This document shows, in pieces, positions 1-6,828 of a DNA stretch of 12,711 bases; position 1 is the first letter of the stretch; each line of letters starts with the position of its first letter. Under the pieces are notes generated by a model, which was not told where the DNA came from, searched no databases, and was given only the letters and a program-made list of their open reading frames with translations. The stretch lies in assembly GCA_046483565.1 (NCBI GenBank), contig JAWOCZ010000251.1, positions 1 to 12,711 of the forward strand, given 5' to 3'. This DNA comes from T1Sed10-7 sp046483565. Lineage in GTDB: Bacteria; Actinomycetota; Nitriliruptoria; Nitriliruptorales; Nitriliruptoraceae. The position numbers were made by a program, and so were the translations under genes.

Positions 1-189
1 TCATCCGGCTCACCCGGCCGCGACGATGCCGCCTCGACGCCGAACCTACGACTGCGGTCGTTCTGCTCGCGTTCGGTGCACCGTTGCGGACCGCCGACCT
101 CGTTCGGCCGGGCGGTCGCCGGACGCACACTCAGCCCGAGAGAGGCGTTGCGTCGACCGCATGGCGCGACGCTCGAGCTGGCCCGGGGT
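1..189. other. Non-coding left flank, no supportable gene
   Basis: These 189 bases lie downstream of the M48 protease stop codon. They are GC-rich, like the neighbouring genes. Plus-strand open frames run through here into the protease gene, but they are the usual high-GC antisense shadows with Arg/Ala/Pro-rich, family-less translations. I see no tRNA cloverleaf, no T-run terminator and no convincing start of a further minus-strand gene. The only structure is the inverted repeat listed separately. Confidence 0.5.
89..117 (-). repeat. GC-rich inverted repeat after the M48 gene (possible hairpin)
   Basis: A perfect 7-base inverted repeat, GACCGCC at 89-95 and GGCGGTC at 111-117, encloses a 15-base loop. 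It lies about 70-100 bases past the stop codon of the M48 gene, so the transcript could fold a hairpin there. No T-run follows on the minus strand, so it is not a textbook intrinsic terminator. Short inverted repeats also arise by chance at this GC content. Confidence 0.25.
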
Positions 190-1221
190 CTACTGGTACC
201 CGCGACTCTCTCGCGGTGGCGGCGGTGGCAGCGGTGCGTCCGTGGCGACCGTGCCGGCGTTCAAGGTGGCGAGCCGCTCGACCCGCTCGCCGATCGAGGG
301 GTGGGTGGCGAACCGACGCGCCATCTTCGCCGCGCTGTTCTTGGCCTTGGTGTCGTTGGGCTCCTCGAACCACAGGTGGGCGGTGGCCACCTCGAACTCG
401 CGCAAGCTGGTGTGGTCGCCGTCGATGCGACGCAGGGCGTTGACCATCGATTGTGGGTCGCGCAGCAGGTCGGCAGCTGTCGCGTCGGCCAGGTACTCGC
501 GCTGTCGCGACACCGCGAACCGGATCACCTGGGCTGCCAGCGGCGCCAGGATCATGGCGAACACGCCCAGCAGCAGGAACAGCGCCTGGGCTCCACCTCC
601 ACCTCCTCCGCCGCCGCTACTGCGCCCACCTCGCCGGGCTCCGCCGAGGATCATGAACCGGACCAGCACGTCGGCGAGCAGCGCCACGAGGCCGGCCGTG
701 GCCACCGCGAGCGTGACCGTGCGGATGTCGTCGTTGAGGATGTGCGCGACCTCGTGGGCCAGGACGGCGCGCAGCTCGTAGCGCGGTAGGCGCTCGATCA
801 ACCCGGTCGTGACGGCCACGTGGCTGTCCTCGAGTGACCGGCCCGTCGCGAAGGCGTTCGGCGCCGGATCGTCGACGACGTACAGCTTGGGTTTGGTGCC
901 CATGATCCCCGCGGAGACACAGACCTCGTCGAACAGGTTGTGCAGCTCTGGCGCGGCCTCGCGCGGTACCTCGCGGGCCTTGGCGGCGCGCAACGCGATG
1001 CTCGGGCCCGAGCGCACGGCGGCGAGGAGGAACAGCAGGCCCACCGCGGTGCCGGCCGCGGTGACCGACACCCCGACGATCGGATCGAGCACGGGCACGC
1101 CGGCCGCTCCGGCGACGACCCACACCATGACGGCGGCGATCAGCACGGAGCCGATCAGCAGGAACCGGCTCGCGCGCTTGTTCTCCCGCTGTAGCTGGTC
1201 GTAGAGGCTGCCAGCCGACAT
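190..1221 (-). CDS. M48 (HtpX-like) membrane zinc metalloprotease
   Basis: A 343-residue integral-membrane peptidase of family M48, the HtpX/Ste24 group, whose members typically degrade damaged or misfolded membrane proteins. The zinc site is visible: HEVAH at residues 156-160 (ligands H156 and H160, catalytic E157), with the third ligand in SRQREYLAD (E242). Hydrophobic segments lie near 18-40, 48-70, 168-190 and 212-236, giving the usual pattern of two membrane segments, catalytic domain, then a membrane hairpin. The conserved NAFATGR stretch before the active site (122-128) also fits. Between the last two hydrophobic segments is a run of eight glycines (203-210), and the C-terminus is proline-rich (six consecutive prolines); both look like species-specific linkers. 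The ATG start at 1219-1221 lies 6 bases after the lemA stop with no strong RBS, suggesting translational coupling. M48 genes are often paired with lemA. The substrate is unknown. Confidence 0.93.
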   Translation of the reverse strand: MSAGSLYDQLQRENKRASRFLLIGSVLIAAVMVWVVAGAAGVPVLDPIVGVSVTAAGTAVGLLFLLAAVRSGPSIALRAAKAREVPREAAPELHNLFDEVCVSAGIMGTKPKLYVVDDPAPNAFATGRSLEDSHVAVTTGLIERLPRYELRAVLAHEVAHILNDDIRTVTLAVATAGLVALLADVLVRFMILGGARRGGRSSGGGGGGGGAQALFLLLGVFAMILAPLAAQVIRFAVSRQREYLADATAADLLRDPQSMVNALRRIDGDHTSLREFEVATAHLWFEEPNDTKAKNSAAKMARRFATHPSIGERVERLATLNAGTVATDAPLPPPPPRESRGYQ

Positions 1222-1227
1222 CGGCGA

Positions 1228-1788
1228 CTACTCGAAGGAGACGTTGGGCGCCTGGCGCACCTCGACGGTCTCCACCTCGAAGTACTCACGGTCCTCGAAG
1301 TTGAACATCCCGGCGATGACCGAGGTCGGGAACACCTGGCGCGCGGTGTCGTACTCGCGCACCGAGGCGTTGTAGTGCCCACGGGAGCCGGCGACCATGT
1401 TCTCCGTGTGGGCGAGCTCCTCCTGCAGTTGCCGGAAGTTCTGGTCGGCCTTGAGGTCCGGGTAGTTCTCCGTGATCGCGAGCAGCTTGCCGAGCGCCTG
1501 GGTCAGCCCGTTCTCGGCCTCGGCGAGCTCACCCGGCGCCTGGACGCTGATCGCCTTGGCACGGGCGGCGGTGACCTCCTCGAAGGTCTCGCGTTCGTGC
1601 GCCGCGTAGCCCTTGACGGTGTTCACCAGGTTCGGGATCAGGTCATGGCGCCGCTGGAGCTGGGTGTCGATCTGCGCCCACGCCTCGTCGATGCGTACCC
1701 GGGCACGGACCAACCGGTTGTAGCCACTGATGGCGAAGGCGGCGGCGCCGACGAGCAGCAGCACGACAGCGAGAAGGAACCACAGCAC
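1228..1788 (-). CDS. LemA family membrane-anchored protein
   Basis: A 186-residue LemA family protein, the usual length. A single N-terminal hydrophobic segment (residues 2-20) anchors it, and the rest is predicted to be a long alpha-helical domain outside the membrane. Recognisable signatures are YNRLVRARVRIDEAWAQID (23-41), RRHDLIPNLVNTVKGYA (46-62), and the late ENYPDLKA (107-114), YNASVREYDT (139-148) and FPTSVIAGMFNFEDREYF (153-170) blocks. The biochemical role of LemA is not established. It frequently neighbours M48/HtpX proteases or TPM-domain genes, and here it precedes an M48 gene by 6 bases, so the two are probably co-transcribed and may act together in envelope proteostasis (inference). 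The GTG start at 1788 is preferred because GGAGG lies exactly 6 bases upstream. An ATG at 1791-1793 is out of frame. Confidence 0.94.
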   Translation of the reverse strand: MLWFLLAVVLLLVGAAAFAISGYNRLVRARVRIDEAWAQIDTQLQRRHDLIPNLVNTVKGYAAHERETFEEVTAARAKAISVQAPGELAEAENGLTQALGKLLAITENYPDLKADQNFRQLQEELAHTENMVAGSRGHYNASVREYDTARQVFPTSVIAGMFNFEDREYFEVETVEVRQAPNVSFE

Positions 1789-1794
1789 GACATA

Positions 1795-1799
1795 CCTCC
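1795..1799 (-). promoter_or_regulatory. Ribosome binding site fixing the lemA GTG start
   Basis: Read on the minus strand, GGAGG sits six bases before the GTG at 1786-1788. This near-perfect Shine-Dalgarno supports the GTG over the out-of-frame ATG between them. Confidence 0.7.
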
Positions 1800-1826
1800 A
1801 GCGTCCGTCGCTTCTTGGTCTCCGCG

Positions 1827-1832
1827 ATCCTA
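1827..1832 (-). promoter_or_regulatory. Possible -10 element for lemA-M48
   Basis: TAGGAT on the minus strand matches the TANNNT pattern of actinobacterial housekeeping -10 boxes and lies about 38 bases before the lemA start codon, in the 184-base gap after guaA. I see no clear -35 box at the expected distance (a TTGCCG is about 21 bases upstream, which is too far). This is a weak candidate. Confidence 0.3.
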
Positions 1833-1901
1833 ACCGGCGGGATCGACATCGGTCGGCAAGACCGCAGGTGGCAACGCACCCCGAAGCGGACGGCTGCTCG
1901 G

Positions 1902-1951
1902 TCGGATGCTCCCTGGCGCGGGTCGGTCGGCTGCTCCGTGGCGCGGGTCGG
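1902..1951. repeat. Two-copy 25-bp tandem repeat between guaA and lemA
   Basis: Two directly adjoining 25-base copies (1902-1926 and 1927-1951) differ at only two positions (1906 A versus 1931 C, and 1913 C versus 1938 G). Each ends in GGCGCGGGTCGG. A weaker partial match (CGGCTGCTCGGTCGG, 1891-1905) lies just to the left. The repeat starts 21 bases past the guaA stop codon and ends before the putative lemA promoter, so it lies in an untranslated spacer. A function is not evident; replication slippage is the simplest origin. Confidence 0.75.
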
Positions 1952-1972
1952 CGGGCGGCCGCAACACCGGTC

Positions 1973-3592
1973 TCACTCCCACTCGATCGTACCCGGCGGC
2001 TTCGAGGTGATGTCGAGGGTCACACGGTTGACCTCGCGGACCTCGTTGGTGATCCGGGTGGAGATGCGGGCCAGGACCTCGTACGGCACCCGCGTCCAGT
2101 CCGCGGTCATCGCGTCCTCGCTGGAGACCGGACGCAGCACAACCGGGTGGCCATAGGTCCGGCCATCCCCCTGGACGCCCACCGATCGCACGTCCGCGAG
2201 CAGCACGACCGGGCACTGCCAGATCTCGCGGTCCAGTCCGGCAGCGGTCAGCTCCTCGCGAGCGATCGCATCCGCGGCCCGCAGGGTGCCCAGCCGGTCA
2301 CGGCTCACCCCGCCGACGATGCGGATCGCCAGACCCGGACCGGGGAAGGGCTGGCGCCACACGATCCCCTCCGGCAGCCCGAGTTCCAGACCGACGGCGC
2401 GGACCTCGTCCTTGAACAGGTCGCGCAGCGGTTCGACCAGGTCGAACGCGAGGTCGTCGGGCAGCCCACCGACGTTGTGGTGGCTCTTGATGTTTGCGGT
2501 CCCGCTCCCGCCCCCGGACTCGACCACGTCGGGGTACAGGGTGCCCTGCACCAGGAAGCCGACCTCCTCCCCCTGTGCCCCGGCACCGGCGACGATGTCG
2601 CGGGCGGCCTGCTCGAAGACCCGGATGAACTCGCGACCGATGATGCGGCGCTTCTCCTCGGGATCGCTGACGCCAGCCAGGGCATCGAGGAACCGCTGCT
2701 CGGCGTCGACCACGACCAGTTCGACGCCGGTTGCCGCCACGAAGTCGCGCTCCACCTGCTCGGCCTCACCGGCGCGCAGCAGTCCATGGTCGACGAAGAC
2801 ACAGGTGAGCTGCTCGCCGATCGCGCGCTGGACGAGCGCCGCCGCCACGGCGGAGTCGACCCCTCCCGACAGTCCGCAGATCGCGCGATCGGTGCCGACC
2901 TGTGCCCGGATCGCGGCAACCTGCTCGTCGATGACGTTGGCCATCGTCCACGTGGGACGGCATCCAGCGATCTCGTAGAGGAAGTGCTCGAGGACGGCCT
3001 GCCCGTGGTCACTGTGCTGCACCTCCGGGTGGAACTGGACACCGGCCAGACGGCGGTCTCGGTCCTCGAAGGCGGCGACGGGCGCCCCGGCGGTCCGGGC
3101 CGCGACGGCGAACCCCGGGGGCGGTGCCGTGACGGCGTCCCCATGGGACATCCACACCGACTGCTGCCGCGGGAGGCCGTGGAAGAGCGTGGGGTCACCG
3201 CCCACCACCTCGAGGTGGGTGCCGCCGAACTCCGCCAGGCCGGTCTGCTCCACGGTGCCACCGAGGGTGGTCGCCATGATCTGGAAGCCGTAGCAGATCC
3301 CGAAGACCGGGAGACCGGCCTCCAGAACGGCCGGATCGAGAGCGGGGGCGCCCTCGGCGTACACCGACGCCGGCCCACCCGAGAGCACCACCGCCGCCGG
3401 GTTGCGGGCGAGCAACTCCTCCGCGGTGATGTCGTGGGGCACGACCTCCGAGTAGACCCGGGCCTCGCGGATGCGACGTGCGATCAGCTGCGCGTACTGC
3501 GCGCCGAAGTCGACGACCAGGACCGTGTCGGCCGCGTGCGGTCTCGGATCGTCGTCCGCATCGAAGCCGCTGCTTGTCGAACCGTCGTTCAC
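1973..3592 (-). CDS. guaA: GMP synthase (glutamine-hydrolysing)
   Basis: Converts XMP to GMP using ATP and glutamine, the last step of de novo GMP synthesis in the cytoplasm. With the chosen start it has 539 residues, close to the usual ~525. The N-terminal class I glutaminase domain has VVDFGAQYAQLIARRIRE (26-43), the nucleophile C100 in GICYG, and the triad partners H188 and E190 in QFHPE. The ATP-pyrophosphatase domain carries SGGVDS (242-247), and the C-terminal dimerisation domain ends in KPPGTIEWE, the canonical terminus. All catalytic residues are present. I chose the GTG at 3590-3592 because AGGAG lies 6 bases upstream; an in-frame TTG at 3656-3658 would add 22 unconserved residues. 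It follows guaB3 by 109 bases on the same strand, so the two are probably expressed together. Confidence 0.98.
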   Translation of the reverse strand: MNDGSTSSGFDADDDPRPHAADTVLVVDFGAQYAQLIARRIREARVYSEVVPHDITAEELLARNPAAVVLSGGPASVYAEGAPALDPAVLEAGLPVFGICYGFQIMATTLGGTVEQTGLAEFGGTHLEVVGGDPTLFHGLPRQQSVWMSHGDAVTAPPPGFAVAARTAGAPVAAFEDRDRRLAGVQFHPEVQHSDHGQAVLEHFLYEIAGCRPTWTMANVIDEQVAAIRAQVGTDRAICGLSGGVDSAVAAALVQRAIGEQLTCVFVDHGLLRAGEAEQVERDFVAATGVELVVVDAEQRFLDALAGVSDPEEKRRIIGREFIRVFEQAARDIVAGAGAQGEEVGFLVQGTLYPDVVESGGGSGTANIKSHHNVGGLPDDLAFDLVEPLRDLFKDEVRAVGLELGLPEGIVWRQPFPGPGLAIRIVGGVSRDRLGTLRAADAIAREELTAAGLDREIWQCPVVLLADVRSVGVQGDGRTYGHPVVLRPVSSEDAMTADWTRVPYEVLARISTRITNEVREVNRVTLDITSKPPGTIEWE

Positions 3593-3598
3593 GAGGTG

Positions 3599-3603
3599 CT
3601 CCT
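3599..3603 (-). promoter_or_regulatory. Ribosome binding site fixing the guaA GTG start
   Basis: AGGAG on the minus strand lies six bases before the GTG at 3590-3592. It has the same sequence and spacing as the guaB3 site and argues against the longer TTG-initiated reading. Confidence 0.7.
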
Positions 3604-3701
3604 GGATCGCCTCTGTGGTCCCTGGTGTGGCCTGCCGAGGGCTGGCGACGGTGTGCAACGGACAGCGGGGAGGGCGGGTTGGGGACCGGCGGGAGATGGG
3701 A

Positions 3702-4841
3702 TCAGACGGGCCATGCGGACGAGCGCATCCCGCCCGGCCGCACCACCAGTTCGGCCTGCTGCAGGCCGCGCAGGTCCTCGCACCCGACCACGCTCATCGC
3801 CCGACGCAGCCCACCGAGCAGGTTGACGGTGGCGTCGTCACGATGGGCCGGGCCGGTCAGCACCTGCGCCAGCGATCCGAGGGTCTCGACCTGCTCGTAG
3901 CGCGCCCGGGGCAGCTCGTGGTGGGCCGAGGACAGCCCCCAGTACGCGCCGCGGCCAGGTGCCTCCTCGGCGGCAGCGAGCGGTCGGCCGAGCGCCACGC
4001 CGTCGGCGCCGCAGGCGATGGCCGTGACCACGTGGCCGCCGGTCTGCAGCCCTCCGGTGGCGATGACCTGGACGTAGCGACCGGACTCCTCGAGGTAGCG
4101 CGTCCGGGCTGCGGCCACCTCGGCGATCGTGGAGGCCAGTGGAGCTTTGAGGCCCAGCGCCGCGTAGGTCGTGGACGTCGGGTCGCTACCACCCTCGACG
4201 ATCACACCGACCGCGCCGGTCCGCATGAGGTGGGTCGCCGCTTTCGCGGACCACACGCCACCGACGACCACGGGGATGTCGTAGCGCCCGGTGAAGGAGC
4301 GCAGATCCAGCGGTTCTGAGCCCGGGCTACCGACGTGCTGGGCCGTGGCGGCCACCCCCTGGATCACGAGCAGATCCAACCCGGCTTCGAGCGCGGCGTG
4401 GTGGTAGCGCTCCACCTTCTGTGGCGTGAGGCTCCCGGCGGCCATGTCCGTGGCCCGTAGCTCCTCGACCCGTCGCCCGATCAGCTCCTCCTTGACCGGC
4501 TCGGCGTAGAGCGCCTGGAGCCGCTGGGTCGCTTCGGGACCCGGCGTCAGGGTGGCGATCTCGGCCAGCACGCCGTCAGCCTCCTCGTACCGGGTCCACA
4601 GGCCCTCGAGGTTCAGCACCCCGAGCCCGCCGTGCTCGCGCAGCAGCCCGGCGGTCATCGGCGAGACGACCGCGTCCAGCGGTGCACCCAACACCGGGAT
4701 GTCGAGTTCGTAGGCGTCGATCCGCCACCTGAGATCGACGAGTTCGAGGTCGCGGGTCCGGCGGGAGGGCACCAGTGCGACGTCCTCGAGCGCGAAGCCG
4801 ACCCGTGCCGTGCGGGCGCCGCCGATGTTGGTCTCCTGCAC
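3702..4841 (-). CDS. guaB3: GuaB3 family IMP dehydrogenase-like protein
   Basis: A 379-residue TIM-barrel protein of the IMP dehydrogenase / GMP reductase superfamily, GuaB3 branch (about 370-390 residues, no CBS domains), well known in actinobacteria and cyanobacteria. Signatures include FALEDVALVPSRRTRDLELV (16-35), LGAPLDAVVSPMTAG (51-65), GGLGVLNLEGLW (71-82) and IATGGLQTGGHVVTAIACGADGVALGRPL (260-288), the phosphate-binding part of the barrel. The loop that in classical IMPDH holds the catalytic Cys (GxxSxCxT) reads EGGSDPTSTTYAALG (216-230) and has no Cys. The family is presumed to work in guanine nucleotide synthesis, and its place just before guaA supports that, but the exact reaction of this member is uncertain. 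The GTG start at 4839-4841 has AGGAG 6 bases upstream; longer in-frame extensions lack homology. Confidence 0.93.
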   Translation of the reverse strand: MQETNIGGARTARVGFALEDVALVPSRRTRDLELVDLRWRIDAYELDIPVLGAPLDAVVSPMTAGLLREHGGLGVLNLEGLWTRYEEADGVLAEIATLTPGPEATQRLQALYAEPVKEELIGRRVEELRATDMAAGSLTPQKVERYHHAALEAGLDLLVIQGVAATAQHVGSPGSEPLDLRSFTGRYDIPVVVGGVWSAKAATHLMRTGAVGVIVEGGSDPTSTTYAALGLKAPLASTIAEVAAARTRYLEESGRYVQVIATGGLQTGGHVVTAIACGADGVALGRPLAAAEEAPGRGAYWGLSSAHHELPRARYEQVETLGSLAQVLTGPAHRDDATVNLLGGLRRAMSVVGCEDLRGLQQAELVVRPGGMRSSAWPV

Positions 4842-4847
4842 GTCGCG

Positions 4848-4852
4848 CTCCT
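4848..4852 (-). promoter_or_regulatory. Ribosome binding site fixing the guaB3 GTG start
   Basis: AGGAG on the minus strand lies six bases before the GTG at 4839-4841 and rules in favour of that start over the long upstream extension of the open frame. The 100-base gap behind it (4842-4941) holds no gene. A TAGCCT at 4939-4944 could be a -10 box, but it overlaps the TAG stop of the preceding gene and lacks a -35 partner. Confidence 0.65.
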
Positions 4853-4941
4853 GCTCGGCTGTGGTGGACGACAACTGGCTGCCCGGGCGGTGGAGCCACG
4901 GAGCGGCCCGGGCCGCCGCGGACGGATCACTGCCATCCAGG

Positions 4942-6792
4942 CTAGTGGGGTCGACCTCGGCGCCGGCCTCGTGGCGGTTCCAACCACCGCCCTGAGAACA
5001 GCTGCTGCGCCGTGGCGACCCCGTACAGGCTGCGCACGTCACGTGGTGCACGTGGCCCCGACGCCCGCAGCGTGGCCTGCAGGCGCCCGCGGTCGATGAT
5101 CTCGTCCAACAACGGATCCTGCTGGTCCAGACGCCGCACCATGGCGCCCGGGAGCTTCCCGTCCGCAGTGACGCGCCAGCCTGCGTCCGGTTCCGGGGCC
5201 GGCAGCGGCGCACGGGCCGCCCACCGATCGGGTGCGAACCACGGGACGGGACCGGCCGCCTCGAACCGCAGTCGCGCACCGACCAGCGGCCGGCGGTTCA
5301 GCACCGGCGCCAACCGTTCGATGAGCTCGAAGACCGCACGCTGCTGTCGCTTGTGCTCGAGCGGTATGGCTGCCAGCGACGTCAGCACGCGGTCGTCGAG
5401 CAACGGAGCCACCTGGACCGCGCCGTAGGCCGCCGCCTGCCGATCGGCACCGTTGGCCCGCCCCTCTCGCAGCCGCAGGTAGGCCAACTCGTGGAAGCTG
5501 AGTCGGCCCACCTCGTCGAGCAGTTCCTCAGCGATCCGGCGGTTGACCTGCTGCTGGGCGATACGGGCATCCTCCCGCAGCACGAGGGCGCCGTTGTGCA
5601 GCGTCAGGGCATCCAGGAAGCGCTGCCCCTCGTCGAGATCGGTCACCGGCTGCCGCGGCCCCGAGGCGAGGTTGTCGTACCCACCGAGCAGCGCCCCGGC
5701 GGCGTGACGGACCACCTCGACCGACGGCACGGCGCGCAGGGGCGGAGCCGGCTCGTAGACGTTGGAGAGGCCCTCACCGAACAGGACCTGCCGCCGCAGC
5801 AGCTCCGGCAGGTCACGGGCCTGGACGCCGGCAGGTGCCACACGGTGTTCGAGCCCCAGATCCTCGGCCAGGCCCGCCGCGACCGCAGCGTCCGTCCCGT
5901 CCGGCTGGCCGGTGGTGGTCGCGATCACCTCCACACCGGCGGCGTGGTAGGCAGCCGCCGAGAGCCGCGTCGCGAGGTCCCCTGCCAACTGCAGGGTCGG
6001 GGTCGGCCCGAGTGCTCCGACCTCCCGGGCGGCGGAGATCATCTCCTCTGCGATCCGGTCGTAGCACCGTGACAGCTCGCTGCCGACCTCGTCGACGTCC
6101 ACCTCGGGGCCCGCCACAGCGGGACCCCCCGATCGGACCTCGTCGAGTGCCGCGTCGAGGTGGTGGGTGCGCCGGATCTGCGAACCTGAAGGCGCGACCC
6201 GAAGCGCGGATCCCGGGGGGAGGGCCGTCAGTCCGGTGAAGGGCAGCCGGTCGTGCGCCATCCAACCTCTCGCGCAGAGCGGGATGAGCGCATCGGTGTC
6301 GAACGCGAGGGGCTGGTCCGGCCAGGCGGCCGCTCGGGCGAGCACGGCGCGGTTGGAGACCAGGACCAGGCCGGGCCGACGGGCGATGGCCACCGTCTCG
6401 CTCCCGGTGAGCGACGATCGGACCTCGAGGTGGTCGTCGCGGGCATGCACCAGCGTCCACACCCCACCGAGGGAATCGGGGTCGAGGACCCCGCGCGCGC
6501 GGGCCTCGGCCAGGGCCAGGCCCCACGGTCGACCACGGGCGACAGCCGTCAGCCTCGGCAGGCCGGTGAAGGTGTCGAAGCTCGTCCCCGTCTCGTGGTG
6601 GTAGCTACCGATCGCCAGCGCCGCGGCGTGGACGGAGAAGCTGGCGACGACCACGTGACCGCGCCGCCAGGTGGCCACCGCGTGACTCGCACCCGCGAAG
6701 GGTGAGGTGCGCTCGTGAGCGGCGAGGATCGCGCGCTCGACGGACTCGCTACGCGTCGGGTCATCGACCAGGGCGGCGACGAACAGGTTCAC
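4942..6792 (-). CDS. Asparagine-synthase-like protein with degenerate active sites
   Basis: A 616-residue protein with the length and layout of asparagine synthetase B homologues found in actinobacterial surface-polysaccharide clusters. The N-terminal half is a remnant Ntn-glutaminase-like domain (readable are VLVSNRAVLARA near 143-154 and LPPGSALRV near 191-199), but it starts Met-Asn-Leu, so the catalytic Cys2 is missing. The synthetase half begins near residue 240. The expected pyrophosphate loop, SGGxDS or TGGKDSR, is replaced by AGDLATR (270-276), followed by a family-like stretch (AAGVEVIATTTGQPDGTDAAVAAGLAEDLGLEHRV, 284-318). PLLDDRVLTSLAAIP (463-477) matches the family's C-terminal core. 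It is the last gene of the polysaccharide set, 36 bases after the sugar transferase. The GTG start at 6790-6792 has GGAG 8 bases upstream. The frame is intact, so it is not a simple pseudogene. Function unknown: possibly a repurposed amidotransferase, a carrier protein or a pseudoenzyme. Confidence 0.8.
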   Translation of the reverse strand: MNLFVAALVDDPTRSESVERAILAAHERTSPFAGASHAVATWRRGHVVVASFSVHAAALAIGSYHHETGTSFDTFTGLPRLTAVARGRPWGLALAEARARGVLDPDSLGGVWTLVHARDDHLEVRSSLTGSETVAIARRPGLVLVSNRAVLARAAAWPDQPLAFDTDALIPLCARGWMAHDRLPFTGLTALPPGSALRVAPSGSQIRRTHHLDAALDEVRSGGPAVAGPEVDVDEVGSELSRCYDRIAEEMISAAREVGALGPTPTLQLAGDLATRLSAAAYHAAGVEVIATTTGQPDGTDAAVAAGLAEDLGLEHRVAPAGVQARDLPELLRRQVLFGEGLSNVYEPAPPLRAVPSVEVVRHAAGALLGGYDNLASGPRQPVTDLDEGQRFLDALTLHNGALVLREDARIAQQQVNRRIAEELLDEVGRLSFHELAYLRLREGRANGADRQAAAYGAVQVAPLLDDRVLTSLAAIPLEHKRQQRAVFELIERLAPVLNRRPLVGARLRFEAAGPVPWFAPDRWAARAPLPAPEPDAGWRVTADGKLPGAMVRRLDQQDPLLDEIIDRGRLQATLRASGPRAPRDVRSLYGVATAQQLFSGRWLEPPRGRRRGRPH

Positions 6793-6828
6793 GGTCGATG
6801 CTCCGGGGATCGGACGCCGGAGGCTACG

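Noticed and set aside
3593..3658. Longer guaA starting at a TTG at 3656-3658.
   Set aside because: The added 22 residues are not conserved, and the GTG at 3590-3592 has an AGGAG at ideal spacing.
1730..3826. A 698-codon plus-strand open frame opposite guaA.
   Set aside because: It is antisense to guaA, which has every catalytic motif. The plus-strand translation is rich in Arg, Gly, Asp and Pro without any recognisable domain, as expected for high-GC shadow frames.
4842..5279. Upstream extension of the guaB3 frame into the asparagine-synthase-like gene.
   Set aside because: No homology to IMPDH-type proteins, overlap with a gene in another frame, and a strong RBS at 4848-4852 for the GTG at 4841.
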